Shown: in pieces, positions 9,096 to 17,462 of the stretch | How positions within the stretch are numbered: position 1 is the stretch's first letter | How the letters are laid out: every line of letters starts with the position of its first letter | DNA from: Marinomonas sp. CT5 | GTDB taxonomy: Bacteria > Pseudomonadota > Gammaproteobacteria > Pseudomonadales > Marinomonadaceae | NCBI RefSeq assembly: GCF_018336975.1 | Contig: NZ_CP025572.1 | Span: 1,812,949-1,876,948 of the forward strand | Direction: 5' to 3' | Length of the DNA: 64,000 bases | Notes under the pieces: model-generated | Databases searched by the model: none | Told to the model about the DNA's origin: nothing | The model's input: only the letters and a program-made list of their open reading frames with translations | Made by a program: the position numbers and the translations under genes

Positions 9096-9573
9096 GGTGT
9101 TTCCTTATCCAATAGCAGGTGGTTTTTATCATAGTGCTGCGTTGTTCTGTTGTGAGCTCAACTTGGTTGCGGTAGGGACCATCAACAAACTTGTTACCAA
9201 GTGCAGAAAACGCCTTTTTGGTAGGCAATGACTTATCCAGTTCTTCAAACAACACTTTGGTTGGTAAAGCTGCCATTTCTGTTTTGTCTTCGCTAATAAG
9301 ACAGCGTCGAACCATTTCATGGCACAGTACAATACAGTCTTTGTCCGTTAGTTCGGGCGAATGCTTGTTAATATTGGATAAAGCTTCGCGGCGATAACCA
9401 CGTTTTTTATGGCGCTTAAAGGCTAAAAAAATCAACGCAATGATTAAGATGACAATCGCGGCTACAACAAGCCAAGTCCACCAAGCTGGTGGCCACATAG
9501 GAACGGACTGTGGCAGCATGTAAGCGGTGTTTGGTAGATCAATGGTTTGCTGTGGCGCTTGTGGGGCATTCAT
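9088..9573 (-). CDS. DUF4381 family membrane protein of the bat/moxR operon
   Basis: A 161-residue protein with a short N-terminal region, one transmembrane helix at about residues 33-53 (WTWLVVAAIVILIIALIFLAF), a basic stop-transfer stretch (KRHKKRGYRR) and a helical cytoplasmic domain. This is the DUF4381 layout, a family found almost only between DUF58 and VWA genes in moxR operons. Function is unknown; an adaptor role at the membrane is inferred. The start overlaps the DUF58 stop as TAATG, so the two are translationally coupled. Confidence 0.85.
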   Translation of the reverse strand: MNAPQAPQQTIDLPNTAYMLPQSVPMWPPAWWTWLVVAAIVILIIALIFLAFKRHKKRGYRREALSNINKHSPELTDKDCIVLCHEMVRRCLISEDKTEMAALPTKVLFEELDKSLPTKKAFSALGNKFVDGPYRNQVELTTEQRSTMIKTTCYWIRKHHA

Positions 9574-10493
9574 TAATGGAGTGCTCCTTGGGACAACAAG
9601 TAACGAGCAATTTTTTCAGGGGACTCAGTAAGATCAAAAATCTGATGGCGAATACCGAACGAAGCCAGTTTTTTGCGCATTAATGTGTTTTGAGTAAAAA
9701 AATCGGCTTTTGCTTTTTGCATGCTGTGTTTACTAATAGTGACCGGTTTAACTCCCTTTTCATTCGCCATCTGGTATTGGCCTGCTGGTAAATTAAAGCT
9801 ATTACTATCAATGATCTGTATCCAGTGAACGGAATTGTGTTCAGCAAGCTTCAGCAATGCATTTTCTTCGTTTTGCTCCCAAGTTTGTTTGTCCGTTAGT
9901 ATGATCACGTCTTTATTATGGGCTTTGCTGGTGAGTAAGCTATTTGTCCAAATGCTGTTTGTATTATGACCTTTGGCTCTATTTTCTATCTTGGCTGCGT
10001 CCTTTAAATGGCTTAATAACGTTGGCAATGTGGCCGAGGTGCTTGATTGATTGCTGGCGTGTGCTTGATTGCCATAGGCCAGTTGATAAGACAGGGTGTC
10101 ACCTTGCTGCTTAGACCGCCAAGCAATAATGCCCGCAAGCTGAACATATCGTGTCGCGATAAAAGTGTGTCGGGTGCCAAAGTAAGCACTGCTAGAAAGG
10201 TCCAGTAACAATAATCTTTGATGGTCATTTTCTTGCGCATAAAGACGAGTATGGGCTTGGCCTGTTCGTGCAGTCACTCGCCAATCAATATGCCGCAAGT
10301 CGTCACTGGCTTGATAAGCCCGCAGTTCGAGCATCTCCATACCATGACCTTTTTTACGTGAGCGCCGCTCTCCTGAATGGGTGGCAAAGCGAATGGCTTT
10401 AGGAGCGCGCCCCAAATGCTTTGCATAACTTGCCAAGAGAGCGAAATGGGCGTCATCCAGCTCGGGGGATTCGGGTGATAATAATGGGCTCAT
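9573..10493 (-). CDS. DUF58 domain protein of the moxR operon
   Basis: 306 residues without membrane helices. The DUF58 core is seen as MEMLELRAYQASDDLRHIDWRVTARTG, in which the RxYxxGDDxRxIDWxxTAR-type motif (here RAYQASDDLRHIDW) is characteristic, followed by a VWA-like fold (LLLLDLSSSAYFG). DUF58 proteins are regularly encoded next to MoxR AAA+ ATPases and VWA proteins and are thought to form part of a MoxR chaperone-like complex. Its start lies 33 bp after the moxR stop and its end overlaps the DUF4381 start. Confidence 0.9.
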   Translation of the reverse strand: MSPLLSPESPELDDAHFALLASYAKHLGRAPKAIRFATHSGERRSRKKGHGMEMLELRAYQASDDLRHIDWRVTARTGQAHTRLYAQENDHQRLLLLDLSSSAYFGTRHTFIATRYVQLAGIIAWRSKQQGDTLSYQLAYGNQAHASNQSSTSATLPTLLSHLKDAAKIENRAKGHNTNSIWTNSLLTSKAHNKDVIILTDKQTWEQNEENALLKLAEHNSVHWIQIIDSNSFNLPAGQYQMANEKGVKPVTISKHSMQKAKADFFTQNTLMRKKLASFGIRHQIFDLTESPEKIARYLLSQGALH

Positions 10494-10526
10494 CGTACTT
10501 ATTGCCTTGTATGACGATTGGAAGAA

Positions 10527-11495
10527 CTACAGTGCTGGAACGTGGCTAATTAATCGCTTTAATAGATCGTCAACGGATAATCCTGCGGCCTGTGCTTCAA
10601 AAGTCGTAATGATACGATGGCGCAATACGGGTAAAGCAATGTCGCGAACATCATCAGGGGTCACAAAATTTCGACCATTTAGTAATGCATTAGCGCGAGC
10701 GCAACGATCTAGAGCCAATGTGCCACGAGGGCTGGCGCCAAACTCAATGAGGTTTGTGCCTTTGCCTGCATCGCCTAAATACAGCTCAGGCTGACGAGTT
10801 GCCATGACCAGTTGCACTATATATTGCTCGACGCTTTCAGACATGTAGATAGATAGCGCTTTATGTTGGAGAGCGAGAATATCTTCAGGCTTGCAAACAG
10901 GCTGCGGTTTGCTAGCTGATGTTTTGTGTAAGTCTTGCTGACGCACTAATCTGAGCACATCCAATTCGCTGGCAGCACTTGGGTATCCGAGGTTGATTTT
11001 CATCATGAAGCGATCAAGTTGAGCTTCTGGTAATGGGTAGGTGCCTTCTTGCTCAATTGGGTTTTGTGTCGCTATAACAAAAAACAGCGAAGACAAAGGA
11101 TAACTGTGATTACCAACGGTGACTTGGCCTTCTCCCATTGCTTCAAGCAGTGCTGATTGTACCTTAGCCGGTGCTCGGTTTATCTCATCAGCAAGCACAA
11201 TGTCATTCATAATTGGGCCTGGGATGAAACTGAATTTTCCTGTTTCTTGCTGATAAATATCGGAGCCAGTCACATCACCCGGTAGTAGGTCAGGCGTGAA
11301 TTGTATGCGCTGGAAACGGCTGTCTATGGCGCCTGCAAGGGCTTTGGCGGCAGTGGTTTTGGCAATCCCCGGAGGACCTTCTAGAAGTACATGACCATTA
11401 GCGATTAAAGCGACAAGTATTTCGTGGGTTAAATCTGGTTGTCCAACAACGGCGTGATTTAAATGATCTTTTAATTGCTCAATTACAGTTACCAT
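10527..11495 (-). CDS. MoxR family AAA+ ATPase
   Basis: A 322-residue cytosolic AAA+ ATPase. Walker A is GPPGIAKTT (residues 40-48), Walker B is VLADEINRAPAK, sensor 1 is FFVIATQNPIEQEGTYPLPEAQLDRF in essence (ATQNP), with arginine fingers in the C-terminal half (SPRG). MoxR ATPases are thought to act as chaperones that insert cofactors into or remodel partner proteins, usually with VWA-domain partners; here the partners are likely BatA and BatB/C. It is the first gene of a tightly packed six-gene operon. AAGGAA precedes the ATG. Confidence 0.95.
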   Translation of the reverse strand: MVTVIEQLKDHLNHAVVGQPDLTHEILVALIANGHVLLEGPPGIAKTTAAKALAGAIDSRFQRIQFTPDLLPGDVTGSDIYQQETGKFSFIPGPIMNDIVLADEINRAPAKVQSALLEAMGEGQVTVGNHSYPLSSLFFVIATQNPIEQEGTYPLPEAQLDRFMMKINLGYPSAASELDVLRLVRQQDLHKTSASKPQPVCKPEDILALQHKALSIYMSESVEQYIVQLVMATRQPELYLGDAGKGTNLIEFGASPRGTLALDRCARANALLNGRNFVTPDDVRDIALPVLRHRIITTFEAQAAGLSVDDLLKRLISHVPAL

Positions 11496-11508
11496 TGAAC
11501 CAAGGTTC

Positions 11509-11547
11509 CTTATACTTCTGTCATTAAAAGTGTCAACGCAATATAAT
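11509..11547. promoter_or_regulatory. Divergent promoter region between moxR and DUF2835
   Basis: On the plus strand TATAAT at 11542-11547 is a good -10 for the DUF2835/pyrD unit, though its -35 is poor. On the minus strand TTGACA (complement of 11531-11536) and TATAAG (complement of 11509-11514) have a 16-bp spacer and face moxR; the -10 overlaps the moxR ribosome site, so the exact start of that transcript is doubtful. Confidence 0.45.
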
Positions 11548-11580
11548 AGTCTTCATCTTATCGGATTCAAATCTTTACGC

Positions 11581-11596
11581 ACAGAGTGAACTCTGT
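11581..11596. promoter_or_regulatory. Perfect inverted repeat upstream of DUF2835-pyrD
   Basis: ACAGAGT and ACTCTGT are perfect 7-bp arms separated by GA, 29 bp before the DUF2835 start. It could be an operator or a small leader hairpin in the pyrD unit. No known regulator site is recognised. Confidence 0.4.
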
Positions 11597-11624
11597 AAGG
11601 GTAATGTAAGTACAGGGCGAAATA

Positions 11625-11846
11625 ATGGCAAAAATTGTATTAAATGTGGCCTTGCCTGCATCTAAATATGAAGCTATGTATTCTGGAGCGGCAAAAAATC
11701 TCGTTGCGAGCAGTTTAGATGGACGTAAAGTTCAGCTGCCTTTGTCAGCTTTTCAGCGCTTTCTGACTCACCAAGGGATTTACGGTTTTTTTGAAGTAGA
11801 ATTTGATGACACCAACAAGTTGGTTGGTGTTACTCAAATTAGATAG
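11625..11846 (+). CDS. DUF2835 family small protein
   Basis: A 73-residue protein with the family pattern: an N-terminal beta segment (IVLNVALPASKYEAMYSG), a central DGRKVQLPLSAFQRFLTHQGIYGFFEV and a C-terminal DDTNKLVGVTQI. DUF2835 is a small conserved gammaproteobacterial family without known function. It has no signal or membrane segment. It lies 69 bp before pyrD on the same strand, so the two are probably co-transcribed. Confidence 0.85.
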   Translation: MAKIVLNVALPASKYEAMYSGAAKNLVASSLDGRKVQLPLSAFQRFLTHQGIYGFFEVEFDDTNKLVGVTQIR

Positions 11847-11915
11847 AACAAAATTAGATAAAATAGCTCAGAGAAAAGTATTTACCTGACTTAAAATAGC
11901 CTAGGAGCCTTAATT

Positions 11916-12956
11916 ATGTACCAACTTGCTCGCTCGTTACTTTTTAAATTGGACCCAGAAGTGTCCCATGAATTGTCATTGGATCTTCTTGCAGCAAGTA
12001 GCCGGTTGGGAATTAACAAATTTCTAGGTGGATTACCTGCAACCAAACCTGTTGATGTCATGGGGTTACGTTTTCCCAATGCGGTTGGATTGGCGGCTGG
12101 CTTAGATAAAAATGCTGATGCTTTTGAAGCGCTAGGGGCATTAGGGTTCGGTTTTGTTGAAGTGGGAACGGTGACACCAAAAGGTCAAGCAGGTAACCCA
12201 AAACCACGTTTGTTCCGTTTGCCTGAACATGAAGCCATTATTAACCGTATGGGCTTTAATAACAAAGGCGTGGATCATTTGGTATCACGTATTAAATCTC
12301 ACCGCTACCCAGGTGTATTAGGCGTCAATATTGGCAAAAATCTCACCACGTCGGTTGAAGATGCGGCCGCTGACTATTTAGCCTGCTTAGAATCGGTTAT
12401 TCCATACGCAGATTACATTACGGCCAACATCAGTTCTCCTAACACGCCGGGTCTTCGTAGTTTGCAGTTTGGGGAAAGCTTGGCGCAATTAATCGCGCCA
12501 TTGTCTGCTGCCAGAGATCGTTATGAAGCGGAACATGGCAAGCGTGTTCCCCTAGCTGTAAAAATCGCCCCAGATATGACCGATGATGAAATTAAAATGG
12601 TTGCGGATACACTGGTTGAACAAGGCATTGATGGTATCATTGCTACCAATACAACCTTGTCTCGCGATGCTGTTGTTGGTCATGAGTTTGAACATGAAGC
12701 CGGTGGCTTAAGCGGTGCACCAGTCCGTGATGCTTCGACGCATGTTGTTCGAGTGCTAGCTGAACATCTGAAAGACACCTTACCTATTATTGGAGTGGGA
12801 GGGATTTCCAGTGGTGCTGATGCCGTCGAAAAACTGCAAGCGGGCGCGCGTTTGGTACAGATATATTCTGGTTTTATTTACCACGGCCCAGAGTTAATTA
12901 AGGAAGCCGTAGCAAGCACTGACGCTTATTACCGAGAGCTTGATCTTGGTCTCTAA
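11916..12956 (+). CDS. pyrD: Dihydroorotate dehydrogenase (quinone), class 2
   Basis: A 346-residue membrane-associated flavoenzyme that oxidises dihydroorotate to orotate with quinone as acceptor, the fourth step of pyrimidine synthesis. The N-terminal helical extension ([22 protein letters not shown]) is the class 2 membrane-docking segment. FMN and substrate motifs include [24 protein letters not shown], and the loop [14 protein letters not shown] with the class 2 catalytic Ser; the C-terminal phosphate-binding segment is [18 protein letters not shown] lies 8 bp before the ATG. Confidence 0.97.
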   Translation: MYQLARSLLFKLDPEVSHELSLDLLAASSRLGINKFLGGLPATKPVDVMGLRFPNAVGLAAGLDKNADAFEALGALGFGFVEVGTVTPKGQAGNPKPRLFRLPEHEAIINRMGFNNKGVDHLVSRIKSHRYPGVLGVNIGKNLTTSVEDAAADYLACLESVIPYADYITANISSPNTPGLRSLQFGESLAQLIAPLSAARDRYEAEHGKRVPLAVKIAPDMTDDEIKMVADTLVEQGIDGIIATNTTLSRDAVVGHEFEHEAGGLSGAPVRDASTHVVRVLAEHLKDTLPIIGVGGISSGADAVEKLQAGARLVQIYSGFIYHGPELIKEAVASTDAYYRELDLGL

Positions 12957-13004
12957 AAGATCGAATTGATAACAAGATACTACCTAATTGGATCTCTTGT
13001 TTAC

Positions 13005-13035
13005 AAAGAGGGCGGGACACAATCCCGCCCTCTTT
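13005..13035 (+). terminator. Terminator after pyrD
   Basis: AAAGAGGGCGGGA and TCCCGCCCTCTTT form a perfect 13-bp stem around a 5-nt loop. The following T-run is short (TTTA). Confidence 0.8.
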
Positions 13036-13079
13036 ATGCGTTTCGAAACATTCATTGAAATTTAAAAAAGTATTTATAA

Positions 13080-15245
13080 ATGAGCACGATATTACAGACA
13101 ACTGATTCAGCAAGTCAGGTTTATGCACTAGAAATAACCTGTCCTCTTGGGTTAGAAAATGTCTTAGAAAAAGAGCTACATGGTGAGGGCCTAACGCAAA
13201 CTCGATTGGGCGAAGCCCAGGTGAAGTTGACGACTGATTTAGAAGGTATGTACAAAGCATGTCTTTGGTCTCGTGTCGCCACTCGCGTTATGTTGCCAAT
13301 TGCCAGCTTTAAAATGGAGTCTGCTGACGACCTATATGATGGCGTCAAGGCGATCCAGTGGTCTGACCACATGAAAGCAACCAATACGATGGCGATTGAT
13401 TGTCATGGCACGAATCACCACATTCGGAACACGCAATTCGGTGCCGTTCGCGCCAAAGACGCCATTGCCGATTACTTTGTTGCCTTGTCTGGCGAACGTC
13501 CTAACGTAGAAAAAGAACAGCCCGAAGTTCGTATTGCTTTGCGCATCAAGCGTGAAGTAGTCACCGTTAGTATCGATTTATCTGGCGAAAGTATGCATCG
13601 CCGTGGTTACCGCCAGCATGGTGGCATGGCACCGCTGAAAGAAAACTTAGCAGCGGGGCTTTTGCTTCGCGCTGGTTGGGGAACGGATTGTGGTCTGACG
13701 CAATTAATCGACCCGATGTGCGGCTCTGGTACTTTTCTTGTTGAAGCCGCTTTGATGTCGTTAGATATCGCTCCAGGTTTGCGTCGCCAATATTGGGGAT
13801 TCAAAGGTTGGAAGCAGCATGATCACCGTCTGTGGCAACAGCTGATGGACTTTGCCAAGAATCGTAAAAAAGACCCTGCAACCTTAGGTATTCGATTCCA
13901 AGGGACAGATCGAGAGCAAAAAGCCATAGCGGCAGCGCGCGAAAATATTAAGCGTGCTGGATTAACAGGCGTGATTGATGTGTCCATGACACCCTTCCAA
14001 GAGCATGAATTTGATATTACGCCTGATGCTCCTGGACTACTTATTACCAACCCACCGTATGGCGAGCGTATTGGTGATGAAATGGCATTGATTGCCTTGT
14101 ATCGTCAGCTAGGCGAGTGGGTGGTTAATAACGTACGTGGTTGGCAGTTTATGATGCTTACCAGCAACGATCACTTGGCTCGTCAAATCCCAGTGAGGCC
14201 AGAAAAAAGCACTCGAGTGATCAATGGTGGCATTGAATGTCGCGCGTATTTGTTCCCGTTATTGGCTGGTAGCATCAAAGAAGATGTGGTGGCGCAATCT
14301 GTCATGACGCCTGGTGCGCAAATGTTTGCCAATCGTCTGCAAAAGAATGCTAAGAGGCTGAAAAAGTGGATCGCGAAAAATAAAATTCAATGTTATCGCA
14401 TCTATGACGCCGACATGCCTGAGTACGCGGTTGCGATTGATGTGTATGGCGATTGGGCACATGTTCAAGAATATCAGGCACCTAAAAGTGTAGACCCAGA
14501 AAAAGCGAAGCAACGCTTATTCGAAGTGATGTCTGCTATTCCTACTGCATTGAATATTTCAGAGTCCAATGTGATCTTGAAGCAACGTCAAAGGCAGTCA
14601 GGTAAAGAGCAGTATGAAAAGCTCGATCAGTCTAAGCATGAAATGGTAGTAGAAGAGTATGGCTGTGATTTCATCGTCAACTTAAAGGACTACTTGGATA
14701 CTGGATTGTTTCTTGATCATCGACCAGTGCGTAAATTGATCCAAGACAAAGCCGATGGTGTGCGCTTTCTAAACCTATTTTGTTATACGGCAACCGCTTC
14801 GGTTCATGCTGGACAAGGTGGTGCGCGCAGTTCGTTGAGTGTCGACATGTCAAACACTTACACTGAGTGGGCACGTCGTAATATTGAACTGAACGAGTTT
14901 TCAGACCGTTACCACCAAGTGGAACGTGCAGACTGTATTGAGTGGCTAAAACAAAGCCGTGATACTTTTGATTTGATTTTCATGGACCCTCCGACATTCT
15001 CTAATTCAAAGAAAATGGCCGAAGTGTTGGATATTCAGCGTGACCACGGTGAATTGGTTCGCTTGGCAATGGCTCGACTAGCCCACGGTGGTGAACTGAT
15101 TTTCTCTAATAACTATCGCCGTTTTGTTTTAGACGAAGCGCTAGAGCAAGAGTTCGAGGTGCAAAATATCACTCGTGAGACCTTGGACCCAGATTTTGAT
15201 CGAAACGACAAAATCCATCAGTGTTATATCATTAAACATAAATAA
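13080..15245 (+). CDS. rlmL: Bifunctional 23S rRNA methyltransferase RlmKL (G2445 N2 / G2069 N7)
   Basis: A 721-residue fusion enzyme that methylates two guanines of 23S rRNA using S-adenosylmethionine. Domains in order: N-terminal THUMP RNA-binding domain (about residues 50-160), RlmL methyltransferase with the catalytic motif NPPYGER near residue 325, and a C-terminal RlmK methyltransferase with the SAM region FLNLFCYTATASVHA and catalytic MDPPTFSNSKK. Full length matches the E. coli protein (about 700). The pyrD-rlmL neighbourhood is also found in E. coli (with zapC between). The ribosome site is weak, AT-rich; the first ATG is kept because the N-terminus matches the family. Confidence 0.95.
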   Translation: MSTILQTTDSASQVYALEITCPLGLENVLEKELHGEGLTQTRLGEAQVKLTTDLEGMYKACLWSRVATRVMLPIASFKMESADDLYDGVKAIQWSDHMKATNTMAIDCHGTNHHIRNTQFGAVRAKDAIADYFVALSGERPNVEKEQPEVRIALRIKREVVTVSIDLSGESMHRRGYRQHGGMAPLKENLAAGLLLRAGWGTDCGLTQLIDPMCGSGTFLVEAALMSLDIAPGLRRQYWGFKGWKQHDHRLWQQLMDFAKNRKKDPATLGIRFQGTDREQKAIAAARENIKRAGLTGVIDVSMTPFQEHEFDITPDAPGLLITNPPYGERIGDEMALIALYRQLGEWVVNNVRGWQFMMLTSNDHLARQIPVRPEKSTRVINGGIECRAYLFPLLAGSIKEDVVAQSVMTPGAQMFANRLQKNAKRLKKWIAKNKIQCYRIYDADMPEYAVAIDVYGDWAHVQEYQAPKSVDPEKAKQRLFEVMSAIPTALNISESNVILKQRQRQSGKEQYEKLDQSKHEMVVEEYGCDFIVNLKDYLDTGLFLDHRPVRKLIQDKADGVRFLNLFCYTATASVHAGQGGARSSLSVDMSNTYTEWARRNIELNEFSDRYHQVERADCIEWLKQSRDTFDLIFMDPPTFSNSKKMAEVLDIQRDHGELVRLAMARLAHGGELIFSNNYRRFVLDEALEQEFEVQNITRETLDPDFDRNDKIHQCYIIKHK

Positions 15246-15257
15246 GTGACTCAAAAA

Positions 15258-15311
15258 GCGAATTCATTATAATTCGCCGACGTTTTAAGGCTGAATCTGT
15301 TGTTTAGCCTT
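15258..15311 (+). terminator. Hairpins in the rlmKL-purU gap (possible terminator)
   Basis: Two inverted repeats are visible: GCGAATT/AATTCGC (15258-15277) and AAGGCT/AGCCTT (15287-15311), the second followed by a T-rich stretch (GATTTTT). TATAAT at 15268-15273 could alternatively serve as a -10 box for purU. Confidence 0.4.
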
Positions 15312-15340
15312 CTAGATTTTTAAGGTTTATAAGTTTTACT

Positions 15341-16201
15341 ATGAGAAAGAAAACATTTCGACTTGTGATTAGTTGTCCCGATAGAGTGGGGATTGTTGCG
15401 GCGGTAAGTCAATTTTTGAACGATCGTCAGGGCTCGATTATCGAAGCGAGTCACCATACGGATTTAGAGCAAAAATGGTTCTTCATGCGTCACGATATTG
15501 ATGCAGAAAGTTTAAATATTGATGTAGAAACCTTCCGTAAAGAATTTGCGCCAATCGCAGAAGAGTACAATATGCGTTGGTATGTGAAGGACAGTGAAGA
15601 CCGACCTAAAGTTATTTTGCTAGCGACGAAAGAGTCTCACTGCCTAAATGACATCATGCATCGTTGGCACACAGGCGAGTTGAATTGTGACATCGTTGGC
15701 GTCATTGCCAACCACGAAGATCTTCGCTCTATGGTTGAATGGTACAAAATTCCTTATTTTTGCATTCCCGTGCCAAAAGAAAACAAAATGCCAGCCTTCC
15801 AAGAAATTGAAGCCTGCATTGATTCGACAGAAGCCGACACCATTGTATTGGCGCGCTACATGCAGATTTTCCCTGAATATCTATGTGAAAAATATCGCCA
15901 CAAGGTAATCAACATTCACCACAGCTTCTTGCCGTCTTTTATTGGTGCTAAACCTTATCACCAAGCGGCGGTTCGTGGTGTGAAATTGATTGGTGCGACT
16001 TGTCACTATGTGACGGCAGACCTAGATGCGGGTCCAATTATCGAGCAAGACGTGATTCGTGTCCGCCATAGTCATGCGGCAGAAGACATGGTTCGTTTAG
16101 GTAAAGACATCGAAAAGCTCGTGTTGTCTCGTGGCCTACGCTATCACTTGGAAGATCGTGTTCTAGTGCACGGCAACAAAACTGTCGTATTTGCTGAATA
16201 A
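15341..16201 (+). CDS. purU: Formyltetrahydrofolate deformylase
   Basis: A 286-residue enzyme hydrolysing 10-formyl-THF to formate and THF, balancing one-carbon and glycine pools and feeding formate to PurT. The N-terminal ACT regulatory domain (residues 8-85, FRLVISCPDRVGIVAAVSQFL in essence) is followed by a formyltransferase-like domain with the conserved catalytic residues: Asn-His in VINIHHSFLPSF and Asp in DAGPIIEQD. Length and domain order are typical. It is a single-gene unit followed by a strong terminator. Confidence 0.96.
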   Translation: MRKKTFRLVISCPDRVGIVAAVSQFLNDRQGSIIEASHHTDLEQKWFFMRHDIDAESLNIDVETFRKEFAPIAEEYNMRWYVKDSEDRPKVILLATKESHCLNDIMHRWHTGELNCDIVGVIANHEDLRSMVEWYKIPYFCIPVPKENKMPAFQEIEACIDSTEADTIVLARYMQIFPEYLCEKYRHKVINIHHSFLPSFIGAKPYHQAAVRGVKLIGATCHYVTADLDAGPIIEQDVIRVRHSHAAEDMVRLGKDIEKLVLSRGLRYHLEDRVLVHGNKTVVFAE

Positions 16202-16225
16202 AGTTAACACTGCCAGATCTTCGAA

Positions 16226-16256
16226 AAGGGAAGGCTTGATGCCTTCCTTTTTTTTG
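16226..16256 (+). terminator. Terminator after purU
   Basis: AAGGGAAGGC pairs with GCCTTCCTTT (one G-U) around TTGAT, followed by eight or more T. Confidence 0.9.
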
Positions 16257-16445
16257 GCTTTTTGAAAGCATTTAACCGCGCTCTGTTACTGACTTGAGGC
16301 AAAGGTTTCTTTTTTTATTTTTTTGTAATCTTGATAGCAGAAAATTACCGTTCTTGAAAAAATTGTCTATAGTCTATAGTTAATGTGAACGATAAATGAT
16401 CAATCGATTCAAATTTAAGAGACGGCAGCCAATGTGAGGTGAATA

Positions 16446-16706
16446 ATGAAACTCAAGTTAACGCCAACTCAAAACTTATGTGTTGGGTATCTAGAATCAG
16501 GTTTTAAATTGATCCAATTGGATGACCAATATTATTTTATCAAAGGGGAGCGGCGTCAGAAGGTATTGCCGAAAACCTTAGATGCACTTGTAAACCGTGG
16601 TGCATTGGCTCATACCGAGCAGGGCGATTACATGTTAAGCGATGAGTTTATCGAACACCGTAAAAGAATGCGCGAAATGAATGATCCTAAACAGACCCGT
16701 CATTGA
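16446..16706 (+). CDS. Small conserved-looking orphan protein of unknown function
   Basis: An 86-residue soluble protein that I do not recognise. GAGGTG sits 6-11 bp before the ATG and a strong terminator follows, so it is very probably a real gene. The fold looks alpha/beta with a hint of a winged-helix layout (LTPTQNLCVGYLESG... KTLDALVNRGALAHTEQGDYMLSDE), ending in a charged C-terminal helix (HRKRMREMND). The last 21 codons plus the downstream terminator are present again at 24959-25120 with mainly synonymous changes, which shows that a related coding copy once existed elsewhere. A DNA- or protein-binding role is possible but not supported by a diagnostic motif. Confidence 0.7.
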   Translation: MKLKLTPTQNLCVGYLESGFKLIQLDDQYYFIKGERRQKVLPKTLDALVNRGALAHTEQGDYMLSDEFIEHRKRMREMNDPKQTRH

Positions 16707-16802
16707 CGGTAGAGATATAGCTACTACCTTGGCCTCATTTTTCCTTCATAGGGAGTGGGGCCTTTTTTATGCGCCAAAGGAATTATTCCCTCCCTCTATG
16801 TC
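16641..16802 (+). repeat. 162-bp segment shared with 24959-25120 (copy 1)
   Basis: The 3' end of the orphan gene, its terminator and about 30 bp beyond are colinear without gaps with 24959-25120. Differences are scattered substitutions, mostly synonymous in the coding part. Similarity stops abruptly after TATGTC on both sides. Confidence 0.85.
16731..16768 (+). terminator. Terminator after the 86-residue orphan gene
   Basis: GGCCTCA pairs with TGGGGCC (one G-U), with a secondary pairing inside (TCC/GGGA), followed by six T. Confidence 0.85.
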
Positions 16803-16848
16803 CTCTAAGGGGGGGATACCATCTTTCCAATCAAGCTTTTTTAGTCAC

Positions 16849-17462
16849 TTAAACTATTTGAGGCTTGTATTCGCTTTGATGCTTTACAACACCAAAACAA
16901 ATTTGTACAAGCTTTCTCATGGCTGCTCCAAGTGCTTGCATGTGAGTCTGCCCACGGCTTTTTAGATGCTCTTTTACATCAGGGTTGTGCTGTTTTACGA
17001 CAACAACGGCCATATAGATTTTGGCTCTAACATTAGGCGGTCCAACTTTTGATACAACAGAACCAACACCGGGAATGCTTTCAAGAAGGTGTTTTTTCTT
17101 TTTCAGCGTTGGGGGATTATCAATATGCGTATCCAGCTCTTCAGTCAGCCTCTCTTTCTCTTTTACTAACATCGACACATTGTTGTCTATTGATTTAATA
17201 ACAGAAGAGCTGTCTGCTATTTCAGCTTACGTACCTCTGGTGCTTCTGATGTCCAGCGTTTTGAATCCATTTGAAAACCAAACTTAGCTAAAAAAAGGCT
17301 ATTGGCTTTATCTATTTTGTGAGTCACACCAATTGCCTTGTCAAACTTTTTAAGCCTTGCTGGGTAATAACACAAACTTGAAACCCTAGAGCAAATGGTT
17401 AGCAATGCCTTTCTGATAAATTCCTGTCGCTTCAAGAGTGACATGAAGTTGCCCAGGCATTT
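16849..17462 (-). pseudogene. Decayed IS110-family transposase fragment
   Basis: Reading on the minus strand, pieces of one IS110 transposase appear in different frames: LHVTLEATGIYQKGIA, then PARLKKFDKAIGVTHK and SEAPEVRKLK, then MLVKEKERLTEELD, IPGVGSVVS and finally ALGAAMRKLVQICFGVVKHQ. The N-terminal DEDD catalytic half is missing, frameshifts and stops break the rest, and about 40 residues are missing between SVVSKV and VRAKIYMA. It is therefore inactive. The relic begins at the very stop codon of the LMW phosphatase gene, so insertion or recombination has trimmed that gene's downstream region. Confidence 0.88.

Noticed and set aside
16681..16965. Plus-strand frame running through the terminator after the 86-residue gene
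   Set aside because: It crosses a strong terminator and the IS110 relic; not a gene.
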